This document shows, piece by piece, positions 1-6,856 of a stretch of DNA of 14,860 bases. Under the pieces are notes generated by a model. That model had not been told where the DNA came from. It saw nothing but the letters and a program-made list of their open reading frames with translations, and searched no databases. The position numbers were made by a program, and so were the translations under genes. The stretch is from assembly GCA_030432775.1 (NCBI GenBank), contig JAUILO010000053.1, positions 1 to 14,860 on the forward strand, in the 5' to 3' direction. The first letter of the stretch is position 1. Each line of letters opens with the position of its first letter. The DNA comes from Alphaproteobacteria bacterium. Its GTDB lineage: Bacteria > Pseudomonadota > Alphaproteobacteria > Micavibrionales > Micavibrionaceae.

Positions 1-202
1 TGAGCTGGTTTAGCGCTTGTCCAGTGGTTTTGCGCTCTTCCGGATCCATCTGACCCAGACTTTTCATTTTCTCTGTAATCTTGCCTTTTTTACCAATCGT
101 GCTGACACGAACCTGTTCCAGTGAATCCAGATCATTGGCGGTATCGATTAATGCGAATAGCTCGTCTTTAAGTTGGGCAATTTGGTTTGTCATGTCTTCC
201 AT
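1..202 (-). CDS. pheS: Phenylalanine-tRNA ligase alpha subunit, N-terminal part (cut by window edge)
   Basis: PheS is the catalytic alpha subunit of the (alpha-beta)2 phenylalanyl-tRNA synthetase, which charges tRNA-Phe in the cytoplasm. Only about 67 residues are visible. They match the N-terminal coiled-coil arm that binds tRNA: LEQVRVSTIGKKGKITEKMK followed by SLGQMDPEERKTTGQALNQL, equivalent to the family pattern of VRV..LGKKG..T..MK.L....PEER...G..N. The catalytic core lies outside the window. Two in-frame ATGs compete, at 202 and at 193; neither has an ideally spaced Shine-Dalgarno sequence, and the longer form is given. It lies downstream of metA on the same strand, about 90 bases after the metA stop. 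That position is unusual, because pheS normally follows rplT directly. Confidence 0.88.
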   Translation of the reverse strand, partial: MEDMTNQIAQLKDELFALIDTANDLDSLEQVRVSTIGKKGKITEKMKSLGQMDPEERKTTGQALNQL

Positions 203-295
203 CTTTATTTTGTCAGTCTGTCTTGTATTCTTGTCTTGTGTCTTTGGCTCGTCTCGTGCTTTGGGCTTGTATTTCTGGCCTGTACTGCGCGCTTT

Positions 296-1378
296 TTAAA
301 TGTCTGTCTTCGTTTTTATACCCAATGGATCATCACGGTCAATGCCTTCCATATAAGGTTTTGTGCGCTCAACATCTGTGATCTGATAGGTGTTACCGAT
401 CCAGTTATTCATAATGGATTTCGACGTGTCGCGCCAGATATTAAATAGTCGCTCTAAAATCAGTTCTTCAGGAAATTCAGGCATTTCCTCGCCTTTTTCA
501 AGCGCTCTCAAACAGCGTGTTTTAAATTCTTCCAAAATGGCGACGCTTTGATCTCTGAAATAATTCTCCGGCAGGTCAGGCCAGCTTTCACGGTCGCCAT
601 AAACAAACGCATGAATGTCACGCTTATATTCTTTAAGCAGGCTGTATGTGTCATATTCCGGATGACCTTGGAAAAACAGAAAACGAAACCGGTCAGGGCT
701 TGTTGCCATATGCACGCCCGCAATATCGCTTTCCACCATAATGTGACATCCCGCATCAAGAAGTTGCTGTTTCGTAATTTCGTTATGGCGGGAATGAGGG
801 ACAGCGAATTCGGTGTTTACCGCTTGTAATAACGGGTGTTCGCGGTCTGATTTATAATGCTCGTATAATCCGCTCAGCTTTTTATCCATTGGTGTGCGTT
901 TGATGCCGTATAAATGCTCGACAGCTGCGTGCGTTGCAAGGCACGAGCAAATAGTCGAAGTGACATTCTGATCGGCCCAATCAAGCACTGCGCATAAATC
1001 ATCCCAGAAAGGTTCTTTTGATAAATCAGGCTGGGAAACATTGGCGCCGGTGATGATTAAACCATCAAGGCCGTTTTCCTTGATTTGTTCAAATGGCTCG
1101 TAAAATGTGTCGATATGTTCTTTGATATCGGCTGTGCGCTCGATTGTATCAAGGCTGAAAAAATGCACATGGAACTGCGCGATCAAACTACTATTGCCGA
1201 TCAGGCGCAGGAATTGTCGCTCTATTGCCTCAAGCGCTCTATCAGGCATCATGTTTAAAATACCGATATGCAGTTCACGAATTTCCTGTGTTAACGCACG
1301 GTCAGGGGCTAGGATAGTCTGGCCTTCTGTTTTTAAGCGTGTATAGGATGGCAGTGCCGAATTACTAACTAGAGGCAT
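296..1378 (-). CDS. metA: Homoserine O-acyltransferase (MetA)
   Basis: MetA acylates the hydroxyl of L-homoserine from succinyl-CoA or acetyl-CoA, the first committed step of methionine synthesis. The protein is 360 residues, longer than the roughly 310 of the E. coli enzyme. The class-I amidotransferase-like fold is recognisable: LHIGILNMMPDRA near residue 36, the nucleophile Cys146 in CSCLATHAA, KLSGLYEH at 167-174, HSRHNE at 195-200, and the catalytic His239 and Glu241 in FFQGHPEYD. The acyl-selectivity position after the TGA motif is Ser115, not the Gly of succinyl enzymes or the Glu of acetyl enzymes, so the acyl donor is open. The ATG at 1378 is well supported by AAGGAGG eight bases upstream. 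It overlaps the upstream ATPase gene by 14 bases, so the two are probably translationally coupled. Confidence 0.93.
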   Translation of the reverse strand: MPLVSNSALPSYTRLKTEGQTILAPDRALTQEIRELHIGILNMMPDRALEAIERQFLRLIGNSSLIAQFHVHFFSLDTIERTADIKEHIDTFYEPFEQIKENGLDGLIITGANVSQPDLSKEPFWDDLCAVLDWADQNVTSTICSCLATHAAVEHLYGIKRTPMDKKLSGLYEHYKSDREHPLLQAVNTEFAVPHSRHNEITKQQLLDAGCHIMVESDIAGVHMATSPDRFRFLFFQGHPEYDTYSLLKEYKRDIHAFVYGDRESWPDLPENYFRDQSVAILEEFKTRCLRALEKGEEMPEFPEELILERLFNIWRDTSKSIMNNWIGNTYQITDVERTKPYMEGIDRDDPLGIKTKTDI

Positions 1379-2240
1379 GTTGCAGGCCTCCTTGTATATT
1401 ATTCGCGCTATCTATGGCTTTGGCGATAAGGTCAATGAAGTCCTGCGCTGTTTTGATTGTGCGCGCATCATCAGCAGAAATGCTGTAGCCAAATTCATCG
1501 GCAATCGCTTTATATTTTGGAATACGATTGCGGAATAGTTTGGGAAAGACCCAGCGGGAAAAATCATCCGGATCAATCAGGGCGATATATTCCAGCTCTT
1601 TTTCTGACATATATTCAGTGATGGACTGATCTAAAAACTCAGCCGGGAAATAGAGCGGTTTGGGGTAGGCCAAGGCGCGCTTGATCAATTCTTCTTCGTC
1701 TTTATCGGTGGCCTCGATGTAAATGATGACGCTATGTTTTGCGAGTGTTTCAAGGACTGCACGGTCACCAAGTTCGCAGAGACTGCCTGTTGAATCATTG
1801 ACAAAATGATCATGGCCTTTTTGATTCGCGCGCTCGATAAAGGCTGGAACATCATGCATCGCGGCAATTTCGCCATCGCGATATAAATTCTGGCGCATTT
1901 TGAATTCCGGTAAAGATAGTCCGCCTTGTTCGGGGTTGCCTGTCTGGCCTATGAAGGTTGATAGAGGCTGTAGATTATCAATGGTAATGTTGTTCTGCAC
2001 GGCGATTGTTTTTGAATCCAAAAGCTTTTCTACAAAAGGAATAGTTCTGATTTTTGTACGCAGATTATCCAGTATTGGTTCTTCCAGATATTTGGTGCCA
2101 ATGCGGTAATCGGCCGAATAGTGAAACCACCCCGCTTCAGCCAGAATTTCAGACAGCGTTGTTTTGCCAAGACCGGACATACCGATCAGGGTGAGATTTT
2201 TTTGCGCTAGATTTAAAAATTCATCTTTAGTCAAATGCAC
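1365..2240 (-). CDS. P-loop ATPase/kinase-like protein coupled to metA
   Basis: A 291-residue cytoplasmic protein of unknown function. A Walker A motif, GMSGLGKTT, is seen at residues 20-28, directly after a beta-strand (LTLI). This is the architecture of small P-loop kinases and NTPases. Further conserved-looking patches are TGNPEQGGLSLPEFKMRQ near 126-143, FVNDSTGSLCELGD near 166-179, where an acidic strand end could serve as Walker B, and PKPLYFPAEFL near 214. There is no membrane segment or signal peptide. The start is a GTG with AAGGA nine bases upstream. The gene follows the rplT terminator after about 135 bases, so it should have its own promoter. It overlaps metA by 14 bases, which suggests a shared role in or near methionine metabolism; that link is inference. 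Similar proteins are usually annotated only as ATPase. Confidence 0.85.
   Translation of the reverse strand: MHLTKDEFLNLAQKNLTLIGMSGLGKTTLSEILAEAGWFHYSADYRIGTKYLEEPILDNLRTKIRTIPFVEKLLDSKTIAVQNNITIDNLQPLSTFIGQTGNPEQGGLSLPEFKMRQNLYRDGEIAAMHDVPAFIERANQKGHDHFVNDSTGSLCELGDRAVLETLAKHSVIIYIEATDKDEEELIKRALAYPKPLYFPAEFLDQSITEYMSEKELEYIALIDPDDFSRWVFPKLFRNRIPKYKAIADEFGYSISADDARTIKTAQDFIDLIAKAIDSANNIQGGLQHASS
1387..1393 (-). promoter_or_regulatory. Ribosome binding site of metA inside the ATPase gene
   Basis: A full AAGGAGG Shine-Dalgarno sequence sits eight bases before the metA ATG and within the last codons of the upstream ATPase gene. It fixes the metA start and shows that both genes are read from one mRNA. 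Confidence 0.8.
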
Positions 2241-2297
2241 CGCAGAGTTTCCTTAAATTAAGTTTTGTTGATTTTACAGATGAATGCACAGGATACA

Positions 2298-2311
2298 AGC
2301 AAAGCTTTGCT
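2298..2311. repeat. 14-bp perfect palindrome in the ATPase-metA leader
   Basis: AGCAAAGCTTTGCT is a perfect inverted repeat without spacer. It lies 58-71 bases upstream of the ATPase GTG and downstream of the rplT terminator. It could be an operator for the ATPase-metA unit or a short mRNA hairpin. No SAM-II riboswitch consensus was recognised in this leader. Confidence 0.45.
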
Positions 2312-2374
2312 GTTTATGTGTCTTCTTTGTTGTCTGTTTCTTCAACAAAATCCCATATAAAATCCATAAAGATA

Positions 2375-2406
2375 AAAAGCCCGGCTTCTGTATGAGCCGG
2401 GCTTTT
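2375..2406 (-). terminator. Intrinsic terminator after rpmI-rplT
   Basis: Two 12-base arms (AAAAGCCCGGCT and AGCCGGGCTTTT) pair perfectly around an 8-base loop. On the minus strand the hairpin ends in a T run (GGGCTTTTTAT). It begins 33 bases after the rplT stop, so it ends the ribosomal protein transcript before the ATPase-metA genes. The A/T symmetry means it could also act on the plus strand. Confidence 0.9.
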
Positions 2407-2438
2407 AAGAAATCATTTTCGTCAGACTAAATTGTCTA

Positions 2439-2804
2439 TTATGCAGCTTTCTTCAGAGCATCTGCGGCTTGTTTTGCAAGCGCTTTGAAGTCATCTGGAT
2501 TTTGTACAGCAATATCAGCAAGTACTTTGCGATCCAGTTCAACACCGGCAAGTGCCAGGCCGTGCATGAATTCTGAGTAACGCAGGTCATGCAAGCGTGC
2601 TGCTGCATTGATGCGTGTAATCCAGAGACGACGGAACATACGTTTTTTGTTTCTGCGATCTCTGTAAGCGTATTGACCTGCTTTATCCACGGCTTGTTTA
2701 GCAGCGCGGAATGTATTTTTACGACGACCGTAATAACCTTTAGCCTTTTTAATGACTTTACGGTGACGTGCTAGAGTAGTGGTACCACCTTTAACGCGTG
2801 CCAT
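2439..2804 (-). CDS. rplT: 50S ribosomal protein L20
   Basis: L20 binds 23S rRNA early in large-subunit assembly; in several bacteria it also represses its own operon. The 121-residue protein is close to the usual length of about 118. It shows the family signature throughout: a basic N-terminal extension with HRKVIKKAKGYYGRRKN near residues 14-30, AYRDRRNKKRMFRRLWITRI near 46-65, and LRYSEFMHGL near 74-83. The ATG overlaps the rpmI stop codon by one base (TAATG) and has GGAGG just upstream inside rpmI, so translation of the two is coupled. A strong terminator follows. Confidence 0.98.
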   Translation of the reverse strand: MARVKGGTTTLARHRKVIKKAKGYYGRRKNTFRAAKQAVDKAGQYAYRDRRNKKRMFRRLWITRINAAARLHDLRYSEFMHGLALAGVELDRKVLADIAVQNPDDFKALAKQAADALKKAA

Positions 2805-3049
2805 TATTTGCCTCCTTCTGCGCTAACTTTCGCAGTTTTCTTTTTCTTGCGGCTATATGGAAGCCAGTTGCGCAAAACCAAACGTGCATCAGGAGCAGCC
2901 AATGTTGTGGTGCCTTTTGCTTTACGTTTCATTGATTTTGGTTTGTTCATCATCATGTGGCTAGTATAAGCTTTTTTAGCTTTTATCTTGCCTTTAGAGG
3001 TAACCTTGAATCGCTTCTTGGCACCACTTTTGGTTTTGATCTTCGGCAT
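2804..3049 (-). CDS. rpmI: 50S ribosomal protein L35
   Basis: A small basic large-subunit protein. At 81 residues it is longer than the common 64-66, with about 15 extra residues at the C-terminus (RKKKKTAKVSAEGGK). The family core is clear: MPKIKTKSGAKKRFKVTSKG at the N-terminus, then KAKKAYTSHMMMNKPKSMKR. The ATG is preceded by AGGAG at good spacing. It overlaps rplT by one base. infC, its usual upstream partner, is absent: the next gene upstream is gpt, and a promoter-like sequence lies in between. Confidence 0.97.
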   Translation of the reverse strand: MPKIKTKSGAKKRFKVTSKGKIKAKKAYTSHMMMNKPKSMKRKAKGTTTLAAPDARLVLRNWLPYSRKKKKTAKVSAEGGK

Positions 3050-3123
3050 TTTCTTCTCCTGTAAACGAGTTCAAATTGAGCAGTCGAGGCATGCCGATAT
3101 CTCAGCCAGACTGCAATCTTTCG

Positions 3124-3139
3124 ATAACTTATAAGTTAT
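3124..3139. repeat. 16-bp perfect palindrome in the rpmI leader
   Basis: ATAACTTATAAGTTAT is a perfect AT-rich inverted repeat. It lies a few bases downstream of the transcription start expected from the promoter-like sequence at 3150-3179 and about 75 bases before the rpmI ATG. That position fits either a repressor site or a 5'-UTR hairpin used in ribosomal-protein feedback. Confidence 0.45.
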
Positions 3140-3149
3140 GAAGTACCAG

Positions 3150-3179
3150 CTTATACACATAGATCCTATATAGAATCAA
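3150..3179 (-). promoter_or_regulatory. Putative promoter of rpmI-rplT
   Basis: On the minus strand TTGATT and TATAAG are separated by 18 bases, a fair match to the sigma-70 type consensus. The predicted start near 3143 gives a leader of about 94 bases before rpmI. The element lies just after the gpt stop codon, so rpmI-rplT can be expressed independently of gpt. Confidence 0.45.
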
Positions 3180-3190
3180 GTGTTTTATGC

Positions 3191-3676
3191 TTATTTTTGA
3201 TCCGCAATTGGTGCGCTATATTGTGCTTCCAGATCCCATGGGAAGTGAATCCATGTGCTTTGGCTTACTTCGGTAATATATGTATCTGTGGTTTCTGCGC
3301 CATCCGGTTTTGCGTAGACACAGGCGTAATGTGCTGCGGGGAAATGCTCGCGTGCAATTTTAAAGGTATTGCCGCTATCAACAAGATCATCAATAATGAT
3401 CCATCCGGCGCCATCGCCTATATTATCAGGTTTTTTGATAATGGTCGCATTGCGCTGGTCTTTGTGGTCATAAGAACTGATACAGAAGGTTTCAATGTTC
3501 TTCAGGTCAAGTTCGCGGGCAACGATACAGGCCGGAACCATGCCGCCGCGAGTGACGGCAACAATACCTTTCCATTCGGCAAGCTTAAGCAAACGCCATG
3601 CTAAGGCTTTGCTGTTACGATGAATTTCTTCCCATGAAACCGGAAAATGCATATTAGGTTCGGATTGATCGTTCAT
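3191..3676 (-). CDS. gpt: Xanthine (xanthine-guanine) phosphoribosyltransferase
   Basis: Gpt transfers the phosphoribosyl group of PRPP to xanthine, guanine or hypoxanthine in purine salvage. The 161-residue protein aligns along its whole length with E. coli Gpt (152 residues). Visible motifs are EWKGIVAVTRGGMVPA at residues 34-49, FCISSYDHKDQRN at 64-76, the PRPP-binding loop IIIDDLVDSGNT at 93-104, the AKPDG segment at 122-126, and TWIHFPWD at 141-148. The ATG at 3676 lacks a clear Shine-Dalgarno sequence. A second in-frame ATG at 3652 would give a 153-residue protein closer to the family length. It is divergent from the channel gene and sits upstream of rpmI, with no recognisable terminator between them. 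Confidence 0.93.
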   Translation of the reverse strand: MNDQSEPNMHFPVSWEEIHRNSKALAWRLLKLAEWKGIVAVTRGGMVPACIVARELDLKNIETFCISSYDHKDQRNATIIKKPDNIGDGAGWIIIDDLVDSGNTFKIAREHFPAAHYACVYAKPDGAETTDTYITEVSQSTWIHFPWDLEAQYSAPIADQK

Positions 3677-3770
3677 GTTTTTACAAAGCCCCTTTTCGAT
3701 TGCGTAAAGTTTTGTTTAGATAAGAGCGAGTGAATCGTCAAGGGTAAGAAAATTATAAGAGGATATTATA

Positions 3771-4634
3771 GTGCGCCCCGTTAATTTAAAAAATATAGAA
3801 TTTACCGGTTTAAGAGGGCAAATAGCCCGTTTTGTGGAACATCCATATACAATCCGGTTCATTAGTATCATCATTATGATCAATGCTGTGACACTAGGGC
3901 TTGAAACCAATGACAAGATCTTGGCGGATTATGGATCTGTTCTGGCGTTGCTGGATCGTGTGTTTATCATGATCTTTCTGGTCGAGATTCTGGCTAAATT
4001 ATCGGTATATCGCCTTCATTTCTTCCGCGCCGGCTGGAATGTATTCGATTTTTCTATTGTCGCGATTTCTCTATTCCCCGCTTCTGGCGCGTTTTCAATT
4101 TTGCGGGCCTTCCGTATCTTCCGGATTTTAAGATTGTTATCGGTTGTGCCGCAAATGCGTACAGTCATTGCTGCCTTGCTTGTATCCATTCCCGGTATGA
4201 CATCGATCATAAGCGTGCTTTTGTTGATATTTTATGTCTCTGCCGTGCTGGCGACTCAGCTATTTGGCGGTCATGAAGCGCCCGAAATACAGGCGATGTT
4301 CGGTTCAATCGGCGATTCAATGTATACATTGTTCCAGATCATGACGCTTGAGGGCTGGTCTGAAAATGTGGCCGAGCCAACAATGGTTTATTTCCCTTGG
4401 TCATGGCTGTTCTTTGTACCGTTTATTGTTATCACCAGCTTTGCCGTATTGAATTTATTCATAGGTATTATCGTTGATGCGATGAATATTGTTCATCAAT
4501 CCGATTTAGAAGAAGAGGGACAGGATATTGTTGATCAGGGGCATGCTGATTCAGAGAAAATATTGGCTGAAATGAAGTCTTTACGCAAAGAGATTACCGC
4601 GCTGAAAACAGCGGTGAAGAAGATATCGTCTTGA
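3771..4634 (+). CDS. NaChBac-family voltage-gated cation channel, TLEGW filter
   Basis: A single-domain, six-transmembrane voltage-gated channel that should assemble as a homotetramer in the inner membrane. Segments along the 287 residues: S1 about 27-45, S2 57-78 (with Glu72), S3 88-102 (WNVFDFSIVAIS), S4 109-127 with Arg112, 115, 118 and 121 at three-residue spacing, S5 142-166, pore loop with filter TLEGWSE at 192-198, S6 207-240. A cytoplasmic acidic neck and a heptad-like C-terminal coiled coil follow at about 259-285, as in NaChBac and NavAb. Sodium-selective relatives have TLESW; Gly195 here resembles the prokaryotic calcium channel CavMr and the EGW of eukaryotic Cav domains I and III, so calcium permeation is plausible. 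The GTG start has AGAGG eight bases upstream. It is convergent with the next gene, nine bases away. Confidence 0.93.
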   Translation: MRPVNLKNIEFTGLRGQIARFVEHPYTIRFISIIIMINAVTLGLETNDKILADYGSVLALLDRVFIMIFLVEILAKLSVYRLHFFRAGWNVFDFSIVAISLFPASGAFSILRAFRIFRILRLLSVVPQMRTVIAALLVSIPGMTSIISVLLLIFYVSAVLATQLFGGHEAPEIQAMFGSIGDSMYTLFQIMTLEGWSENVAEPTMVYFPWSWLFFVPFIVITSFAVLNLFIGIIVDAMNIVHQSDLEEEGQDIVDQGHADSEKILAEMKSLRKEITALKTAVKKISS

Positions 4635-4643
4635 TTTAAATGT

Positions 4644-5180
4644 TTATATGGCTTGTCCGTCATCGTAAAGAACGGAGAAAGAATCGATCTGCCATAGGCC
4701 GGATACATTTTTTTTCAAACGATAAACCGCCACGGCTTTATTACCGTTATGGTCTTGCAACGATACCTTTTGCAGCAAGTCACCATTCAGGTCGTGACGA
4801 TCTAGAAACTCAAAACTTTTGTAATTATATATTGGTCTGTATTCGAAACGGATTTTTCCTAAAAAATCCTGCGCGTTTGTGTATTTTTGGTGAAGATTAT
4901 CCGATGTCGTCGAATAGGCTAGATCGGCATTGCGCTTTCGAATGGCCTGAAGCTGTGTTTGGATTAACTTGTGAACCGGATCAACGCTTGTTGCGGAAAC
5001 GGTTTGAATATCTGTTGTGTCTGTATTTGTTTCGCTGGCATTGGCGACAGAGATGTTACACAGGATGGTAAAAAGGATTGCGGCGGCGGCGACCATTGAA
5101 AGTAGAATAAAGTTCGATCTTTTTGTCTGTTCGCTGTCTTGCTGTAATGTTCTGACGCTCGTTCGCCCTGTTTCGTTCAT
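4644..5180 (-). CDS. DUF4864 domain protein, exported or membrane-anchored
   Basis: A 178-residue protein of unknown function. A hydrophilic N-terminus of about 22 residues is followed by a hydrophobic segment at 24-42 and a signal-peptidase-like VANA|SE at 45-50. It is therefore either secreted to the periplasm or held by an N-terminal anchor. Residues about 66-175 fit DUF4864: VHKLIQTQLQAIRKRNADLA, then FLGKIRFEYRPIYNYKSFEF, then KAVAVYRLKKNVSGLWQIDS. This is an NTF2-like alpha+beta arrangement without obvious catalytic residues. The family is common in Alphaproteobacteria. It ends nine bases from the channel gene on the opposite strand with no terminator between them. The start ATG has only a weak AGG upstream. 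Confidence 0.82.
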   Translation of the reverse strand: MNETGRTSVRTLQQDSEQTKRSNFILLSMVAAAAILFTILCNISVANASETNTDTTDIQTVSATSVDPVHKLIQTQLQAIRKRNADLAYSTTSDNLHQKYTNAQDFLGKIRFEYRPIYNYKSFEFLDRHDLNGDLLQKVSLQDHNGNKAVAVYRLKKNVSGLWQIDSFSVLYDDGQAI

Positions 5181-5371
5181 GCCTGTTCACCATCGATAAT
5201 AGGTTTTCTTACACACTATTCTAGTCTTAATAACCTTAAATTTGACTTAACTTTTATAAGATTAATGGCCTTAATCGCGCGGATAGAGCGCGTTATAGGT
5301 GTTTATTGTTTGGTTTAGAGGTGTTTTGCCCAGTTGCCTGTTTTATCTTGCTAACGGCGAGCAATCGCTCG

Positions 5372-6778
5372 TTACTCGGCTTCTTTTGGAATGGAGATTG
5401 GCGCGGTGTGTTTGTCATCCATGGTTTGCATGACCATTTCGGCTTTCCGCACGATACGCTCCTTGCCGGCCTTTAGATAGGGTATTACGCCGTTAATATT
5501 GCACGACAATGCCGTCATATAGAGAAGGAAGAGTGATAGAGCAATGAGCAGTCCTTTCTTCTGTGCGACGAATTCTGGGCCTTTAATAGCCTCGGAAGCA
5601 TAAAACAATAGGAAACTGCCATCCATATTGGGAAATGGCAGCATATTGATATATCCGATTACAACAGAAAGTAGGCTGGCTGTATAAATGAAGACGAATA
5701 TCCAGTATTTGGTGATTGAATAATCTTCGGCCGGTCTTGAATGTGGCCGCAGTTTATCGCGGTCAACCGGAAATAACTGTAATGGCAGGGTGATAACGCC
5801 TAAAAACGTATCTTTGGCTTCTTTCAAACCGACAGAAAGGCTTTGCTTGAACGACAGTTCTTTGTAAAAACCGTATTCGCGTGTGCCGGTAAAATAAGAG
5901 TTATAATGCTTGGCGCTCGGATCAAGTAAGTCCTGATTATGTTTGCCTTGCAAATGGATGTAATAATCCGCAACACCTGATTCATGCATATCGCTCTGGA
6001 CTGTGAGTAAAACATCTTTGTCAAAACGTTCGATTAAAAGCGCGCGCGCACGGTCGATATTATTACCGGTTTCAATGCCGTCGACAGCTTCAATGTAATA
6101 AAGATGCCCGGGTATATTGGTCAGGAATACACCAATACGTCCATGATGTTTTTTCTGGCCGCGATAATCGGTGTATTCGATTTCATAAGGCGTGATATTT
6201 AGATCAACTTCCTGATCATCACGTTCGACGATGACGTGAAGTTCTTTGGGCGGTAGTTTTTTGAATATTTTGCGTGTTTCGCGGTTGCGTGAAATTTTGG
6301 TCTCGTCAATTTGTATGATTTTATCACCAATTTTAAATCCGGCGCGCTCGGCCACTTGCCCGGCTTCAATTGCTGTAACGACCGGTTGGTATGATGGCTG
6401 CCCAAAAAAGAAATAGGCCGGAACCAGCAAGAAGGCAGGCAGTATGAAATTAGCCGCAGGACCGGCAAGAACAGTCAGAAAGCGTTTGAGAAGTGATAGG
6501 CGTGAAAATGCCGGTCTGTCTATTTTTCTTTTTTCAAAACGATCACCGCCAGAGAGCTGTATGTATCCGGCAAGACAAAATAGTCTGAACACCCATTCTG
6601 TCCCGTGTTTATCGGTGAATGACCATAAGCGTTTGCCGTAGCCAACCGATACAGAGGTTACTTTGATGCCGAAAAGTCGCGCGGTCACAAAATGCCCTAG
6701 TTCGTGAACACTAAAGACAAGCGCAAAGGCCAGTGCGTAAACGAATATAGCGATAGACGTATCAAACAGAGCTTCCAT
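5372..6778 (-). CDS. RseP-like site-2 zinc metalloprotease (M50)
   Basis: An intramembrane zinc protease of the M50B class, which cuts membrane-bound anti-sigma factors or leftover signal peptides. Numbered from the ATG at 6778 (468 residues), the zinc motif HELGH is at 25-29 in the first membrane helix. GYIQLSGGD is at about 71-79, the conserved GPAANF at 106-111, a clear PDZ domain at about 132-200 (AGQVAERAGFKIGDKIIQID), and the second catalytic segment NMLPFPNMDGS at 378-388 with the zinc-binding Asp386. The usual LDG is MDG here. About 150 poorly conserved residues after the PDZ may be a second, degenerate PDZ. The ATG at 6778 has AGGGA seven bases upstream; an in-frame ATG at 6847 has none. 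It is not next to dxr, cdsA or bamA, where canonical rseP usually lies. Confidence 0.88.
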   Translation of the reverse strand: MEALFDTSIAIFVYALAFALVFSVHELGHFVTARLFGIKVTSVSVGYGKRLWSFTDKHGTEWVFRLFCLAGYIQLSGGDRFEKRKIDRPAFSRLSLLKRFLTVLAGPAANFILPAFLLVPAYFFFGQPSYQPVVTAIEAGQVAERAGFKIGDKIIQIDETKISRNRETRKIFKKLPPKELHVIVERDDQEVDLNITPYEIEYTDYRGQKKHHGRIGVFLTNIPGHLYYIEAVDGIETGNNIDRARALLIERFDKDVLLTVQSDMHESGVADYYIHLQGKHNQDLLDPSAKHYNSYFTGTREYGFYKELSFKQSLSVGLKEAKDTFLGVITLPLQLFPVDRDKLRPHSRPAEDYSITKYWIFVFIYTASLLSVVIGYINMLPFPNMDGSFLLFYASEAIKGPEFVAQKKGLLIALSLFLLYMTALSCNINGVIPYLKAGKERIVRKAEMVMQTMDDKHTAPISIPKEAE

Positions 6779-6856
6779 TGTGCGGTCCCTAGCATAAAAG
6801 CGGTGAGGTATAAGGGTGACAAAGCTGACCTTCAGCAAGACAATCATACTTCGGCA

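Noticed and set aside
2241..2374. SAM-II type riboswitch before the ATPase-metA unit
   Set aside because: These elements precede met genes in many Alphaproteobacteria, but the pseudoknot consensus could not be found here.
4640..5071. 143-codon open frame on the plus strand
   Set aside because: It lies opposite the DUF4864 gene, has no recognisable domain and is a frame shadow.
5358..5371. Hairpin CGAGC-AATC-GCTCG directly after the M50 protease stop
   Set aside because: The stem is only five pairs with no T run on the minus strand, so it is not a convincing terminator.
6778..6847. Upstream ATG at 6847 as start of the M50 protease
   Set aside because: It lacks a ribosome binding site and adds 23 residues before the first membrane helix, while the ATG at 6778 has AGGGA at good spacing.
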